Below are positions 55,168 to 63,326 of a DNA stretch of 64,000 bases, piece after piece; positions within the stretch are counted from its first letter, which is position 1, and every line of letters starts with the position of its first letter. The notes beneath the pieces were generated by a model. That model was not told the DNA's origin, did no database searches, and saw nothing but the letters and a program-made list of their open reading frames with translations. The translations under genes were made by a program, and so were the position numbers. The stretch spans positions 1 through 64,000 of the forward strand of contig NZ_LZHV01000054.1 of the NCBI RefSeq assembly GCF_001667275.1, written 5' to 3'. The DNA is from Mycobacterium sp. ACS4054 (GTDB taxonomy: Bacteria; Actinomycetota; Actinomycetes; Mycobacteriales; Mycobacteriaceae).

Positions 55168-56103
55168 TCAGCCGAACAGCGGGAAGGCGCGCTTGCGCGC
55201 GAGCGCGTCCATTCCGTCCTGAATGGCGTCCTGGACCTCGTTGTACTTGCGGTCGATGTAGGCCTCGTCCTCCGCGCGCGCCGGATCGTGGTCGAGCTCT
55301 ACGGGAGGCATGAACCGGGTCCTGATCTTGGCCGGCAGCGGCAGCTGCGGCAGCGCCGCCGGGGCGATCCCCCACGGCAGGGAAACCGCCAGGGGGAACA
55401 CCTTGAGGCGAAGCAGGCGGTCCAGCTGTAGGGCTTTCGACAGCTTGTCGCCGCGGATCAGCACCGGCATGGCGTCGCCGCCGCCGACCGTGGCGATCGG
55501 CACGATCGGCACGCCGGCCCGAATCGCCATCTTCACGAAGCCTTTTCGGCCCGCCAGGTTGGCCTGGTCACGCTCGGTCCACGGGCGCAGCGAGTCCACC
55601 TCCCCGCCGGGCCACAGCGCCACGTCCCGCCCTTCGGCCAAGGCGGTGGCGATCGCGTCGGGGGCGGCCGGCAGCACACCCATCGAGCGGAAATACCGGC
55701 CGATCATCGGGATCGCCATCAACGCGTCGTGAGCGGTGCCGTGCAGCGGGCGTTCCTGCCCAAACCGCCGCCACCATTGCAGGCCGACGGTCCAGGCATC
55801 CCACACGAAGGGAGCGCCGGAGTGGATCCCGATCAGCAACGCAGGCGGTTCCGGAATGTTCTCCCAACCGTCGATTTCCATGCGAAACCAGTAGTCCACC
55901 AGCACATTCCACAGATACTTCTGCCGCTGCAGGGTCTTCTCGTCCTGCCCGCTGAGGTCCCACCTGCCCGCGCGCTCGGCGACCCAGCCGCTGACCCCGC
56001 CCCGCTGATCGCTGCGCTTCTCCTCCATGGTCGAACGCGCTCGCTCCACGTTCCGTTGCGCCTGCTTGCGGACGGCGGCCGGCCTGTGATCGGGATTACT
56101 CAT
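55168..56103 (-). CDS. PlsC-like lysophospholipid acyltransferase
   Basis: A probable membrane-associated acyltransferase of 311 residues. Family-like segments are LLIGIHSGAPFVWDAWTVGL (His/Asp of the catalytic motif), PMIGRYFRSMGVLPAAPDAI, EGRDVALWPGGEVDSLRPW and GVPIVPIATVGGGDAMPVLI. The HX4D spacing is modified, as in other mycobacterial members. ATG 56103 (MSNPDHRPAA) is preferred over the upstream GTG at 56133. The acyl acceptor is not known. It faces the winged-helix gene, 22 bases away. Confidence 0.82.
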   Translation of the reverse strand: MSNPDHRPAAVRKQAQRNVERARSTMEEKRSDQRGGVSGWVAERAGRWDLSGQDEKTLQRQKYLWNVLVDYWFRMEIDGWENIPEPPALLIGIHSGAPFVWDAWTVGLQWWRRFGQERPLHGTAHDALMAIPMIGRYFRSMGVLPAAPDAIATALAEGRDVALWPGGEVDSLRPWTERDQANLAGRKGFVKMAIRAGVPIVPIATVGGGDAMPVLIRGDKLSKALQLDRLLRLKVFPLAVSLPWGIAPAALPQLPLPAKIRTRFMPPVELDHDPARAEDEAYIDRKYNEVQDAIQDGMDALARKRAFPLFG

Positions 56104-56163
56104 GGCTGCCGGGTACCCGATTCGCGCCCACACGATGCAACACCCGGGCCCTTAAAAGCGGAC

Positions 56164-56191
56164 CTCCCCGCGTCGCACGCGACGCGGGGAG
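56164..56191 (-). terminator. Intrinsic terminator of the MPT63-like gene
   Basis: CTCCCCGCGTCG and CGACGCGGGGAG form a perfect 12-bp stem with a four-base loop. On the minus strand a TTTT run follows within about six bases, 18 bases after the gene's stop. A T-run also follows on the plus strand, so it may act in both directions. Confidence 0.8.
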
Positions 56192-56208
56192 CTTTTCCGC
56201 AAGCCGGA

Positions 56209-56769
56209 TTAGGTGTGTGTCGGGCTGGGCGGAGCACCGGGCGCGGGGCTCGGGCTGGGGCTCGGGGCCCCCGGCGCAGCGGCGCTCGGCACGTTCGACG
56301 TCCACATCAGGATGTCCTGCAATCCGTCGTTGTAGACGACGCCGTTCGGGGGCGCGCCGGTCACGTCGAAGTACAGCGTCCCGGTGGACTCGCTGCCCTG
56401 CGGGATGGGCGCGGGGTTCAGGCCGTTCGGCACCCCCACCTTGTCGATCACGCGGTAGTTCTGGCCGTTGGGGCCGCGCGCGATGAAGTCGTTGACCATC
56501 GGGGTCACCAGCCCGCCGTCCGACCGAGCGGTGACGTCAGCCTGGTAGAGCGTTCCCTTGGGCGTGTACCCCGGGATGGCGACGTTGCTCGGCTGCAGGT
56601 TGCTGACCGTGTAGTTGGTGACCAGCGGCCCGTCGACGAGTTGCTCGCTGGTGCCGAAACCCTGGATGTTGGGCGGTGCGGCGGACGCCGTCGCCGCGGC
56701 GAAAACGCTTGCCACCGCGATACCCCCGGCAGCTGCAGCGGTCTTGACGGCCGTCTTGCTGACCTTCAT
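56209..56769 (-). CDS. MPT63-like secreted protein (DUF1942)
   Basis: A secreted protein of the MPT63/MPB63 immunogenic family, 186 residues. The signal peptide is TAAAAGGIAVASVFAAATAS with a likely cut after ASA. The mature part is a beta-sandwich type (IQGFGTSEQLVDGPLVTNYT, YTPKGTLYQADVTARSDGG, GSESTGTLYFDVTG). The last 30 residues are a Pro/Ser/Ala tail. AAAGGAATG is a good ribosome binding site. The function of the family is unknown. Confidence 0.88.
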   Translation of the reverse strand: MKVSKTAVKTAAAAGGIAVASVFAAATASAAPPNIQGFGTSEQLVDGPLVTNYTVSNLQPSNVAIPGYTPKGTLYQADVTARSDGGLVTPMVNDFIARGPNGQNYRVIDKVGVPNGLNPAPIPQGSESTGTLYFDVTGAPPNGVVYNDGLQDILMWTSNVPSAAAPGAPSPSPSPAPGAPPSPTHT

Positions 56770-57078
56770 TGCTCATTCCTTTCGTGTCGAACAATCGCCC
56801 CCCGTAAGGGCAATACGCACTAGGCGGCACATATCCATTAGCCGTCCGCTTTAAACATGTGCGTTCGCTTAAATTCGCAATTTTCGGGCCGTTAGCTGCC
56901 GGAACGCGGTTGTTTTGTTGGACAGCACCTTTCGCATCAGTTATTTACATCCGTATCGCTATTCACGTCGCCGCATCGACGCGCCGCCGGCCACCGCGAC
57001 CCCCGGGACGAGCGATTAGCCCCAGCCCTGGCGGGTAGTCGGAGCCAGGCGAAGGCGACGAGGACGAAAGGGGCCGTC
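56770..57078. other. Divergent AT-richer intergenic region; no gene seen
   Basis: This 309-base gap separates the MPT63-like gene (leftward) from the 56-residue protein gene (rightward). Its middle part (about 56810-56960) is clearly more AT-rich than the window. It probably carries promoters for both sides; I cannot assign hexamers with confidence. Confidence 0.45.
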
Positions 57079-57249
57079 ATGGAACGCGGCAGCTCGAAGC
57101 ACAGTCCGCGGGAGGACGAGGAACTCAAGCACGAATTGGAGGGCACGCTGCGCGGTAACCGGTCGAACCGCGCCGAAGAATGGCGCGACCCCGAACCGCC
57201 GGCCGACGACGATCCCGACGTTCCCACCGCGGGTCCAAGCGAACGGTAA
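57079..57249 (+). CDS. Small acidic conserved-looking protein (56 aa)
   Basis: A short gene with AAAGGGG upstream of ATG 57079 and a TAA stop. It encodes MERGSSKHSPREDEELKHEL and then EGTLRGNRSNRAEEWRDPEP and an acidic Pro-rich end. It is hydrophilic and probably disordered, with no cysteines. The strong ribosome binding site and the conserved-looking EELKHELEG and RAEEWRDPEPP segments favour a real gene. It is 50 bases before the SDR gene and may be co-expressed with it. The function is unknown. Confidence 0.65.
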   Translation: MERGSSKHSPREDEELKHELEGTLRGNRSNRAEEWRDPEPPADDDPDVPTAGPSER

Positions 57250-57299
57250 CCGCGCGCGATTGCCGGCAATATTTCTCGATCACGAATAAGGGGAAACCG

Positions 57300-58139
57300 A
57301 TGGGCTTTGCGCCTCAGCAACAAACCGCCCCGGGTGTGCAGGCGAAGATGACGCCGGTTCCCGATTGCGGCGAAAACACTTACCAGGGCTCGGGAAAACT
57401 CGCGGGCAAGCGGGCGATCATCACCGGCGGCGACAGCGGCATCGGCCGCGCGGTCGCGATCGCGTTCGCGCGCGAGGGCGCCGACGTGCTGATCTCCTAT
57501 CTCAACGAGGACGACGACGCCCGCGACGTCGCCCGCTACGTGGAGGACGCGGGGCGCAAGTGCGTGCTGATGCCCGGGGACCTGTCGGATGCGGCGCACT
57601 GCCGCGCCGTGGTCGATCGCGCCGTCCAGGAACTCGGCGGCATCGACATCCTGGTCAACAACGCCGCCTACCAGATGATGCACAAGAGCCTGGACGAAAT
57701 CACCGACGAGGAATGGGATTACACGTTCCGGCTAAACGTCGGTGCTTACTTCCACCTCGCCAAGGCGGCCGTGCCGCACATGGGCGCAGGCTCGTCGATC
57801 ATCGGCAGTTCGTCGGTCAACTCGGATACGCCCAATCCCACCCTTGCGCCGTACGCGGCGACCAAGGCGGCGATCGCGAACTTCTCGGCCAGCCTCGCTC
57901 AGCTGTTGGGCGAAAAGGGAATTCGGGTGAACAGCGTGGCCCCCGGTCCGATATGGACGCCCCTGATCCCCTCGACCATGCCGCCGGACAGCGTCGAATC
58001 GTTCGGCGACAACACGCCGCTGGGACGCGCCGGACAACCCGCCGAGCTCGCCCCCGTCTATGTGCTGCTGGCCTGCGACGACGCCAGCTACATCTCCGGC
58101 GCCCGGGTGGCGGTGACCGGAGGCCGGCCAATTCTTTAG
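57300..58139 (+). CDS. Short-chain dehydrogenase/reductase (general-stress, YghA/YdaD-like)
   Basis: A 279-residue NAD(P)-dependent oxidoreductase of the classical-extended SDR type. The cofactor motif is RAIITGGDSGIGRAVAIAFA (about residues 38-57), with LVNNAAYQMMHKSL following. The catalytic Ser is in IIGSSSVNS, and Tyr/Lys in YAATKAAIANFSASLA. The N-terminal 35 residues (PVPDCGENTYQGSGKLAGK) match the YghA/GsiB-neighbour stress SDRs. ATG 57300 has AAGGGGAAA upstream. The substrate is unknown. Confidence 0.9.
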   Translation: MGFAPQQQTAPGVQAKMTPVPDCGENTYQGSGKLAGKRAIITGGDSGIGRAVAIAFAREGADVLISYLNEDDDARDVARYVEDAGRKCVLMPGDLSDAAHCRAVVDRAVQELGGIDILVNNAAYQMMHKSLDEITDEEWDYTFRLNVGAYFHLAKAAVPHMGAGSSIIGSSSVNSDTPNPTLAPYAATKAAIANFSASLAQLLGEKGIRVNSVAPGPIWTPLIPSTMPPDSVESFGDNTPLGRAGQPAELAPVYVLLACDDASYISGARVAVTGGRPIL

Positions 58140-58151
58140 CGCGACAAGCTG

Positions 58152-58481
58152 TTAGGAGCCGCGGTTCTCGCCGAGTTCTTCGACGATGGGGCTCTGGACT
58201 CCAATGTCCTTCGCGCTTTCGGCCAGGCCCGGCTTGGTGTGGGTGCGACGCGCCGCGGCCCTGTCCCCGTCCTGGGTGTCGCGATCGTCGGCGATGGTGA
58301 CCGACGCGGCCACCTGGGCGGCGTTGTTGTAGGTCTCGGGCGGAATGCCCCGCAGCGCGCGGATCATGTCGTCGTTGCAGCCGTTACGGCCCGCGGCGTC
58401 AAGCAGGTCCTGCTTGTTCGCCGGGAAGTCCACATCGTTGAGGCACTGGCGCAACTGACTGGGGGTAGTGGACGCAACCAT
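58152..58481 (-). CDS. DUF2795 protein
   Basis: A 109-residue protein with a DUF2795 domain in the first 60 residues (PSQLRQCLNDVDFPANKQDL, then LRGIPPETYNNAAQVAASV), a helical module often seen in stress-related contexts. The rest is hydrophilic and probably disordered. It faces the SDR gene with 12 bases between them and is downstream of the ChaB-like gene on the same strand. Its function is unknown. Confidence 0.82.
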   Translation of the reverse strand: MVASTTPSQLRQCLNDVDFPANKQDLLDAAGRNGCNDDMIRALRGIPPETYNNAAQVAASVTIADDRDTQDGDRAAARRTHTKPGLAESAKDIGVQSPIVEELGENRGS

Positions 58482-58535
58482 GGCTGTCGGGATGCCCGGT
58501 GACCCTTGGTCTAAACGAGTCGCAGGACACGTTTC

Positions 58536-58949
58536 TCAGCGGCCGCGCACCCTGCGGTTGTGCTTCTTGATCGCGTCGACCAGTTCCGCCTTGCTCATCG
58601 TCGACCGGCCCCTGATGTCGAGCCGCCGGGCGAGGTCGAGCAGGTGTTGCTTGCTGGCGTTCGCGTCCACGCCCTCGGCGGTCTCGCCCGAGGCGCGTGG
58701 GCCACCGCTCTCGGCGCGCTCGTCGGACGGGCCCTTCTTCGCCTTGGGCTCCCAATGGTCGCCGACCTTTTCGAAGCTGTGCTTGAGGGCCGAATAGGCC
58801 ACCCGGTGGGCGCGCTCTTCGCTGCCGTATTCGTCGGCGGCCGCGTCGTGCGTCTTGGCGAACGTGCGTTGCGCTTTGGCGTTGGAACGCCGCAAAGTGC
58901 TCGGCAATTCGTCTTTCTTCGGCTTGCCGCCTTTCGTCGTCTTGGGCAT
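58536..58949 (-). CDS. ChaB-domain and Rho_N-domain protein
   Basis: A basic 137-residue protein. Residues 10-70 form a ChaB domain (LPSTLRRSNAKAQRTFAKTH, then HRVAYSALKHSFEKVGDHWE). After an acidic linker comes a Rho_N-like helix pair (SKQHLLDLARRLDIRGRSTM, SKAELVDAIKKHNRR) that often binds nucleic acids. ATG 58949 gives the expected N-terminus; upstream in-frame sequence has no domain character. It is divergent from the MarR gene (84 bp gap). Confidence 0.85.
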   Translation of the reverse strand: MPKTTKGGKPKKDELPSTLRRSNAKAQRTFAKTHDAAADEYGSEERAHRVAYSALKHSFEKVGDHWEPKAKKGPSDERAESGGPRASGETAEGVDANASKQHLLDLARRLDIRGRSTMSKAELVDAIKKHNRRVRGR

Positions 58950-59026
58950 AAGGACTTGGGTTACCCCTCTGCCGGGCCGGCAATCAGGACTTTGTGCGCC
59001 GAAGGTCCCGTTGATCGCGCAAAGTA

Positions 59027-59043
59027 TGTCAATATGGTTGACA
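59027..59043. promoter_or_regulatory. Palindromic operator overlapping the marR start
   Basis: TGTCAA, five bases, then TTGACA make a perfect 17-bp inverted repeat that covers the start-codon region of the MarR-family gene. Length and symmetry fit a MarR-dimer site and suggest autoregulation, possibly also of the divergent ChaB-like gene. Confidence 0.6.
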
Positions 59044-59465
59044 TGGTTCAGGCCGAAGACGCCCCGCTCGGTTACCTGCTGTACCGGGTGGCGAGTTTGC
59101 TGCGACCCGAGGTTTCCGCCGTGTTGGGCCCGCTCGGGCTGACCCTGCCCGAATTCGTCTGCATGCGAATGCTTTCCATAGCTCCGGGCATGTCCAGCGC
59201 CGAATTGTCCCGGCAGGCGAGTGTCACGCCGCAAGCGATGAACACGGTGTTGCGCAAGCTGGAAGACATTGGCGCCGTGGAGCGTCCGACATCGGTGTCC
59301 AGCGGTCGCGCGCTGCCCGCCACGCTGACCGGCCAGGGCCGCGCGTTGCTGAAGCGGGCGGAGGGCGCGGTGCGCACCGCCGACGCCCGCATCCTGGCCA
59401 AGCTGACCGAACCTCAGCAGCGCGAATTCAAGCGGATGCTCGACAAGCTCGGCTCCGACGGCTGA
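59034..59465 (+). CDS. MarR-family transcriptional regulator (Rv2887-like)
   Basis: A 143-residue winged-helix repressor. Typical elements are LGYLLYRVASLLRPEVSAVL, GLTLPEFVCMRMLSIAPGMS, SSAELSRQASVTPQAMNTVL (recognition helix) and the wing ERPTSVSSGRALPATLTGQG. By position it corresponds to Rv2887, reported to repress Rv0560c and to respond to salicylate-like ligands. ATG 59034 or 59043 could both be used; both lie within or at the end of the palindrome. The stop abuts that of the convergent amidase gene. Confidence 0.9.
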   Translation: MVDMVQAEDAPLGYLLYRVASLLRPEVSAVLGPLGLTLPEFVCMRMLSIAPGMSSAELSRQASVTPQAMNTVLRKLEDIGAVERPTSVSSGRALPATLTGQGRALLKRAEGAVRTADARILAKLTEPQQREFKRMLDKLGSDG

Positions 59466-60872
59466 TCACGCCGCCTGGATTCGGGCCCAAGGCCGCGCCT
59501 GCTCGAGTTCGTAGGCCAGCTCGAGCAGCAGCGCCTCCTGGCCGAGGTCGGCGGAGAGCATCATGCCCACCGGCATGCCGTCTTCTGACTGCTCCAGCGG
59601 AAGCGAGAGCGCCGGTTCGCCGGTGACATTCTGCAGCGGCGTGAACGCGACCCAGTCGGTCAGCCGGTCCATCACCTGGCGGTAGTCGGTGGGGGCGAGA
59701 TACCCGATCCGCGGCGTCTCTTCGGCGAGCGTCGGGGTCAGCACCGCATCGTAGGTGCCGAACAGCCGCGAGGTGCGCCGGCGAATCCGGCGCAGCCGCA
59801 TGATCGCCAGCGGGAGCCGGTGCAGGTTGCGGGCGGTGTGCCGTTCCAGGCCGAGCGTGAGGCTGTCCAACCGGGTGCGGTCGAAGGTCTTGCCGAACAG
59901 GTGCCGCCCGCTGCGCACCTGGGCCAGCGCCAAAAATCCCCAGTACAGGACGAAATCGTCGACGAAGCTGGCCGGCACCGGGGGCTCGTCGAGGTGCTCG
60001 ACGCGGTGGCCCAACTCCTCGAGCAGCCCGGCCGATTTCAGCGTCAGCTCCCGCACCTGGGGGCTGCATTCGCGCTGGACCGAGCGGGTCACGACCGCGA
60101 TCCGCAACCGCTGCCTGCCCGGGCCGGTGACGTCGCCGATCGGCGCCAGGTTCGGGTTGCGCCAAATGCGTTCGGCCTCGCGGTAGAACGCCGCGGTGTC
60201 GCGCACCGACCGGGTCAGGACACCGTTGGCGACGATGCCCACCGGCATCCGGCGCAGGTGCGGGTCCAGCGGCAGCCGCCCGCGGGACGGCTTGAGGCCC
60301 ACGAGGCCGTTGCAGGCCGCGGGAATGCGGATCGATCCGCCGCCGTCGTTGGCGTGGGCGATCGGCACCACGCCCGCGGCGACGAACGCCCCCGAGCCCG
60401 ACGACGACGCGCCGGCGCTGTAATCGGTGTTCCATGGGTTGCGGACCGGCCCCAGGCGGGGGTGCTCGGCCGACGCGCTGAAACCGAATTCCGACAGCTG
60501 CGTCTTGCCGACGGGCGCCAGCCCGGTGGCCAGGAACAGGCGGGTGAACTCGCCGTCGGAGGTGGCGTTCCACGGCGTCCACGCGTCGGTGCCGTGCATC
60601 GTCGGCTGCCCGGCGATGTCGACGTTGTCCTTGAGGAACGTGGGCACGCCTTCAAAAAACCGCGAGAAGCCCTGCGCCGGCGCCGCCGTTCGGGCCTGCT
60701 GAAAGGCGGCGTACGCCAGGCCGTTGAGCACCGGGTCGACGGCCTCGGTGCGGGCGATGGCGGCCTCGACCACCTCCGCCCTGCTGACCCAGCCGGCTTG
60801 TATCGCGTGGGCGAGGCCGACCGCGTCCAGATCACCGAGGGCGTCGTCGCCGAACGCGTGCACGTGTCGCAT
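59466..60872 (-). CDS. amiC: Amidase-signature enzyme (AmiC, Rv2888c-like)
   Basis: A 468-residue amidase-signature hydrolase. The Lys of the Ser-Ser-Lys triad is in TFLKDNVDIAGQPT; the signature is YSAGASSSGSGAFVAAGVVP and the nucleophile Ser is in NDGGGSIRIPAACNGLVGLK. The C-terminal half is the usual variable substrate part. In M. tuberculosis AmiC activates some amide prodrugs such as indole-4-carboxamides. It is downstream of tsf on the same strand. Confidence 0.93.
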   Translation of the reverse strand: MRHVHAFGDDALGDLDAVGLAHAIQAGWVSRAEVVEAAIARTEAVDPVLNGLAYAAFQQARTAAPAQGFSRFFEGVPTFLKDNVDIAGQPTMHGTDAWTPWNATSDGEFTRLFLATGLAPVGKTQLSEFGFSASAEHPRLGPVRNPWNTDYSAGASSSGSGAFVAAGVVPIAHANDGGGSIRIPAACNGLVGLKPSRGRLPLDPHLRRMPVGIVANGVLTRSVRDTAAFYREAERIWRNPNLAPIGDVTGPGRQRLRIAVVTRSVQRECSPQVRELTLKSAGLLEELGHRVEHLDEPPVPASFVDDFVLYWGFLALAQVRSGRHLFGKTFDRTRLDSLTLGLERHTARNLHRLPLAIMRLRRIRRRTSRLFGTYDAVLTPTLAEETPRIGYLAPTDYRQVMDRLTDWVAFTPLQNVTGEPALSLPLEQSEDGMPVGMMLSADLGQEALLLELAYELEQARPWARIQAA

Positions 60873-60903
60873 GGATCGACGCTAACCCGCCTAGGCGCGG
60901 GGC

Positions 60904-61719
60904 TTAGGCCTGGCCCACCTCGAAGCGCACGAACCGCGTGACGGTCACGCCGGCCTCGTCGAGCAGCGCCTTGACCGTCTTCTTGCTGTCGGACACCGAC
61001 GGCTGCTCCAGCAGCACCGCGTCCTTGAAGAAACCGTTCAGCCGGCCCTCGACGATCTTGGGCAGCGCCTGCTCGGGCTTGCCCTCGGCCTTGGCCGTTT
61101 CCTCGGCGATGCGGCGCTCGCTGGCCACCACGTCCTCGGGAACGTCCGCACGCGACAGGTAGCGCGCCTTGAGCGCGGCGATCTGCAGCGCGACGGAATG
61201 CGCGGCCTCCGCGTCGGAACCGGTGTATTCCACCAGCACACCGACGGCCGGCGGCAGGTCGGCCGCACGCTTGTGCAGGTAGGCCTCGACGGTGCCGTCG
61301 AAGAACGCGACGCGGCGCAGCTCGAGCTTCTCGCCGATCTTCGCCGACAGGTCGGCGATGGCCTGCTCGACCGTCTTGCCAGCGGTCGTGGCGGACTTGA
61401 GCGCGTCGACGTCGGTGGCCTTGGAGTCGGCGGCCGCGGCGACGATGTCGTCGGCGAGCTTCTGGAACTCGGCGTTCTTGGCGACGAAGTCGGTCTCGGA
61501 GTTCAGCTCGATGAGCGCGCCGCCCTTGGTCGCGACCAGACCCTCGGCCGTGGCGCGCTCGGCGCGCTTGCCGACGTCCTTGGCGCCCTTGATGCGCAAC
61601 GCCTCGACGGCCTTGTCGAAGTCGCCGTCGCTCTCGGACAGGGCGTTCTTGCAGTCGAGCATGCCGGCGCCGGTGAGCTCCCGAAGCTTCTTGACGTCGG
61701 CGGCGGTGAAGTTGGCCAT
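60904..61719 (-). CDS. tsf: Elongation factor Ts
   Basis: The guanine nucleotide exchange factor for EF-Tu. The start [20 protein letters not shown] followed by [20 protein letters not shown] is diagnostic, with the [15 protein letters not shown] core motif. The 271-residue length is normal. It starts one base after the rpsB stop, so they are translated from one mRNA. Confidence 0.98.
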   Translation of the reverse strand: MANFTAADVKKLRELTGAGMLDCKNALSESDGDFDKAVEALRIKGAKDVGKRAERATAEGLVATKGGALIELNSETDFVAKNAEFQKLADDIVAAAADSKATDVDALKSATTAGKTVEQAIADLSAKIGEKLELRRVAFFDGTVEAYLHKRAADLPPAVGVLVEYTGSDAEAAHSVALQIAALKARYLSRADVPEDVVASERRIAEETAKAEGKPEQALPKIVEGRLNGFFKDAVLLEQPSVSDSKKTVKALLDEAGVTVTRFVRFEVGQA

Positions 61720-61720
61720 A

Positions 61721-62554
61721 TCAGCCTTCCGTGGTTGGTTCGGGTGCGCCCGCAGCGGCTTCGGTGGGGGCGGCGGTTGCAGCGGCCGAGGCCAGCAGTT
61801 CCTGCTCCCATTCCGGCAGCGGCTCGGCGGCTTCGGCCTCGGGCTTGCCGTCGCCGCGGCCGACCCCGGCGCGGGCCTGCAACCCCTCGGCGACCGCGGA
61901 GGCGATCACCTTGGTCAGCAGCGCGGCCGAGCGGATCGCGTCGTCGTTGCCCGGGATCGGGTAGTCGACCTCGTCGGGGTCGCAGTTGGTGTCCAGGATC
62001 GCGATGACCGGGATGCCCAGCTTGCGGGCCTCGCCGACGGCGATGTGCTCCTTGTTGGTGTCGACGACCCAGATGGCCGAGGGCACCTTGGCCATGTCGC
62101 GGATACCGCCCAGGCTGCGCTCCAGCTTGTTCTTCTCCCGGGTCAGCATCAGGATTTCCTTCTTGGTGCGACCCTCGAAGCCGCCGGTCTGCTCCATCGC
62201 CTCGAGTTCCTTGAGGCGCTGCAATCGCTTGTGCACCGTCGAGAAGTTGGTGAGCATGCCGCCCAGCCAGCGCTGGTTCACGTACGGCATGCCGACGCGG
62301 GTCGCCTCCGCGGCGACCGATTCCTGCGCCTGCTTCTTGGTGCCGACGAACAGCACCGACCCCCCGTGGGCGACGGTCTCCTTGACGAACTCGTACGCCT
62401 TGTCGATGAAGGTCAGCGTCTGCTGCAGGTCGATGATGTAGATGCCGTTGCGGTCGGTGAAGATGAACCGCTTCATCTTGGGGTTCCAGCGCCGGGTCTG
62501 GTGCCCGAAGTGGGTGCCGCTGTCCAGCAGCTGTTTCATGGTCACGACGGCCAT
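61721..62554 (-). CDS. rpsB: 30S ribosomal protein S2
   Basis: A 277-residue S2 protein: [58 protein letters not shown] and [20 protein letters not shown] match the family. The C-terminal 45 residues are an Ala/Glu/Pro-rich tail typical of mycobacteria. It heads the leftward rpsB-tsf pair and has a long GC-rich leader. Confidence 0.98.
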   Translation of the reverse strand: MAVVTMKQLLDSGTHFGHQTRRWNPKMKRFIFTDRNGIYIIDLQQTLTFIDKAYEFVKETVAHGGSVLFVGTKKQAQESVAAEATRVGMPYVNQRWLGGMLTNFSTVHKRLQRLKELEAMEQTGGFEGRTKKEILMLTREKNKLERSLGGIRDMAKVPSAIWVVDTNKEHIAVGEARKLGIPVIAILDTNCDPDEVDYPIPGNDDAIRSAALLTKVIASAVAEGLQARAGVGRGDGKPEAEAAEPLPEWEQELLASAAATAAPTEAAAGAPEPTTEG

Positions 62555-62731
62555 GGTGATGCCATTCCTTTGTTTCGGTTGTCGCCCGGCGTCGGGTGAA
62601 GCCGGGCCCTGGCGCCTGCTGCGATGCCGAACCCCGTCAGGGGACCGCTCGGCACGCGGTGCGAACTCCTAGTGGTACGGGAGACGCGGTGCAGACGCGC
62701 GAAGTCAGCCCGCGAACGAGCTGCGACCAGC

Positions 62732-62737
62732 AGTTTA
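62732..62737 (-). promoter_or_regulatory. Candidate -10 of the rpsB-tsf promoter
   Basis: TAAACT on the minus strand lies about 180 bases upstream of rpsB, with a poor -35 (CAAAAC) 17 bases before it. The leader between it and rpsB (62555-62730) is GC-rich with several possible hairpins, and S2 autoregulation through such a leader is conceivable. Confidence 0.42.
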
Positions 62738-62816
62738 CACCGACTCAGCAGGTGGTTTTGCACAGCACCGGGCGGGCTGAGTGGTGCGGGGGCCCGCCCG
62801 GCGATGAACTGAGCCG

Positions 62817-63311
62817 ATGCGACGGGTTGTCTGGCCGCTGCTGTGCCTGGCGGTGCTCAGCGTGGCGCCGGCGGTTGCGGACGGTCCTCGGCTGGATTGG
62901 CCGCTGCGGCCTCCCCCGCCAGTCGCCCGCGGGTTCGACGCCCCGGCACCGGACTGGAAGCCCGGGCACCGCGGGGTCGACCTGCCCGGCGCGCCTGGTC
63001 AGCGCGTGTACGCCGCCGGTGACGCCACCGTGGTGTTCGCCGGGCAGCTGGCCGGACGGCCCGTGGTGTCGCTGGCCCATCCGGGCGGGTTGCGGACCAG
63101 CTACGAGCCGGTCCGGGCGGCGGTGTCGGTGGGTCAGCCGGTGACCGCGGCGACCGTGATCGGCACGCTGGAGGCCGGGCACGCGGGCTGCCCGGCGCCG
63201 GTTTGCCTGCACTGGGGCGCGATGTGGGGTCCGGCGTCCGGCGCCCACTACGTCGATCCGGTGGGCCTGGTGCAGTCGACGCCGATCCGGCTCAAGCCGT
63301 TGCGGGGCTGA
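62817..63311 (+). CDS. M23/LytM-like secreted protein with degenerate metal site (Rv2891-like)
   Basis: A 164-residue exported protein with signal peptide VVWPLLCLAVLSVAPAVADG. The M23 fold is visible (WKPGHRGVDLPGAPGQRVYA, then AAGDATVVFAGQ and LAHPGGLRTSYEPV). The first HxxxD metal motif is present (HRGVD), but the second HxH is CLH in VCLHWGAMWG, so zinc binding may be altered; it may bind or regulate peptidoglycan rather than cut it. It is convergent with xerC. Confidence 0.85.
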   Translation: MRRVVWPLLCLAVLSVAPAVADGPRLDWPLRPPPPVARGFDAPAPDWKPGHRGVDLPGAPGQRVYAAGDATVVFAGQLAGRPVVSLAHPGGLRTSYEPVRAAVSVGQPVTAATVIGTLEAGHAGCPAPVCLHWGAMWGPASGAHYVDPVGLVQSTPIRLKPLRG

Positions 63312-63326
63312 CGTCGGCGCCCACAC

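Noticed and set aside
60873..60903. CGCCTAGGCG palindrome between amiC and tsf as terminator
   Set aside because: The stem is only about five pairs with no T-run, and the genes are co-directional.
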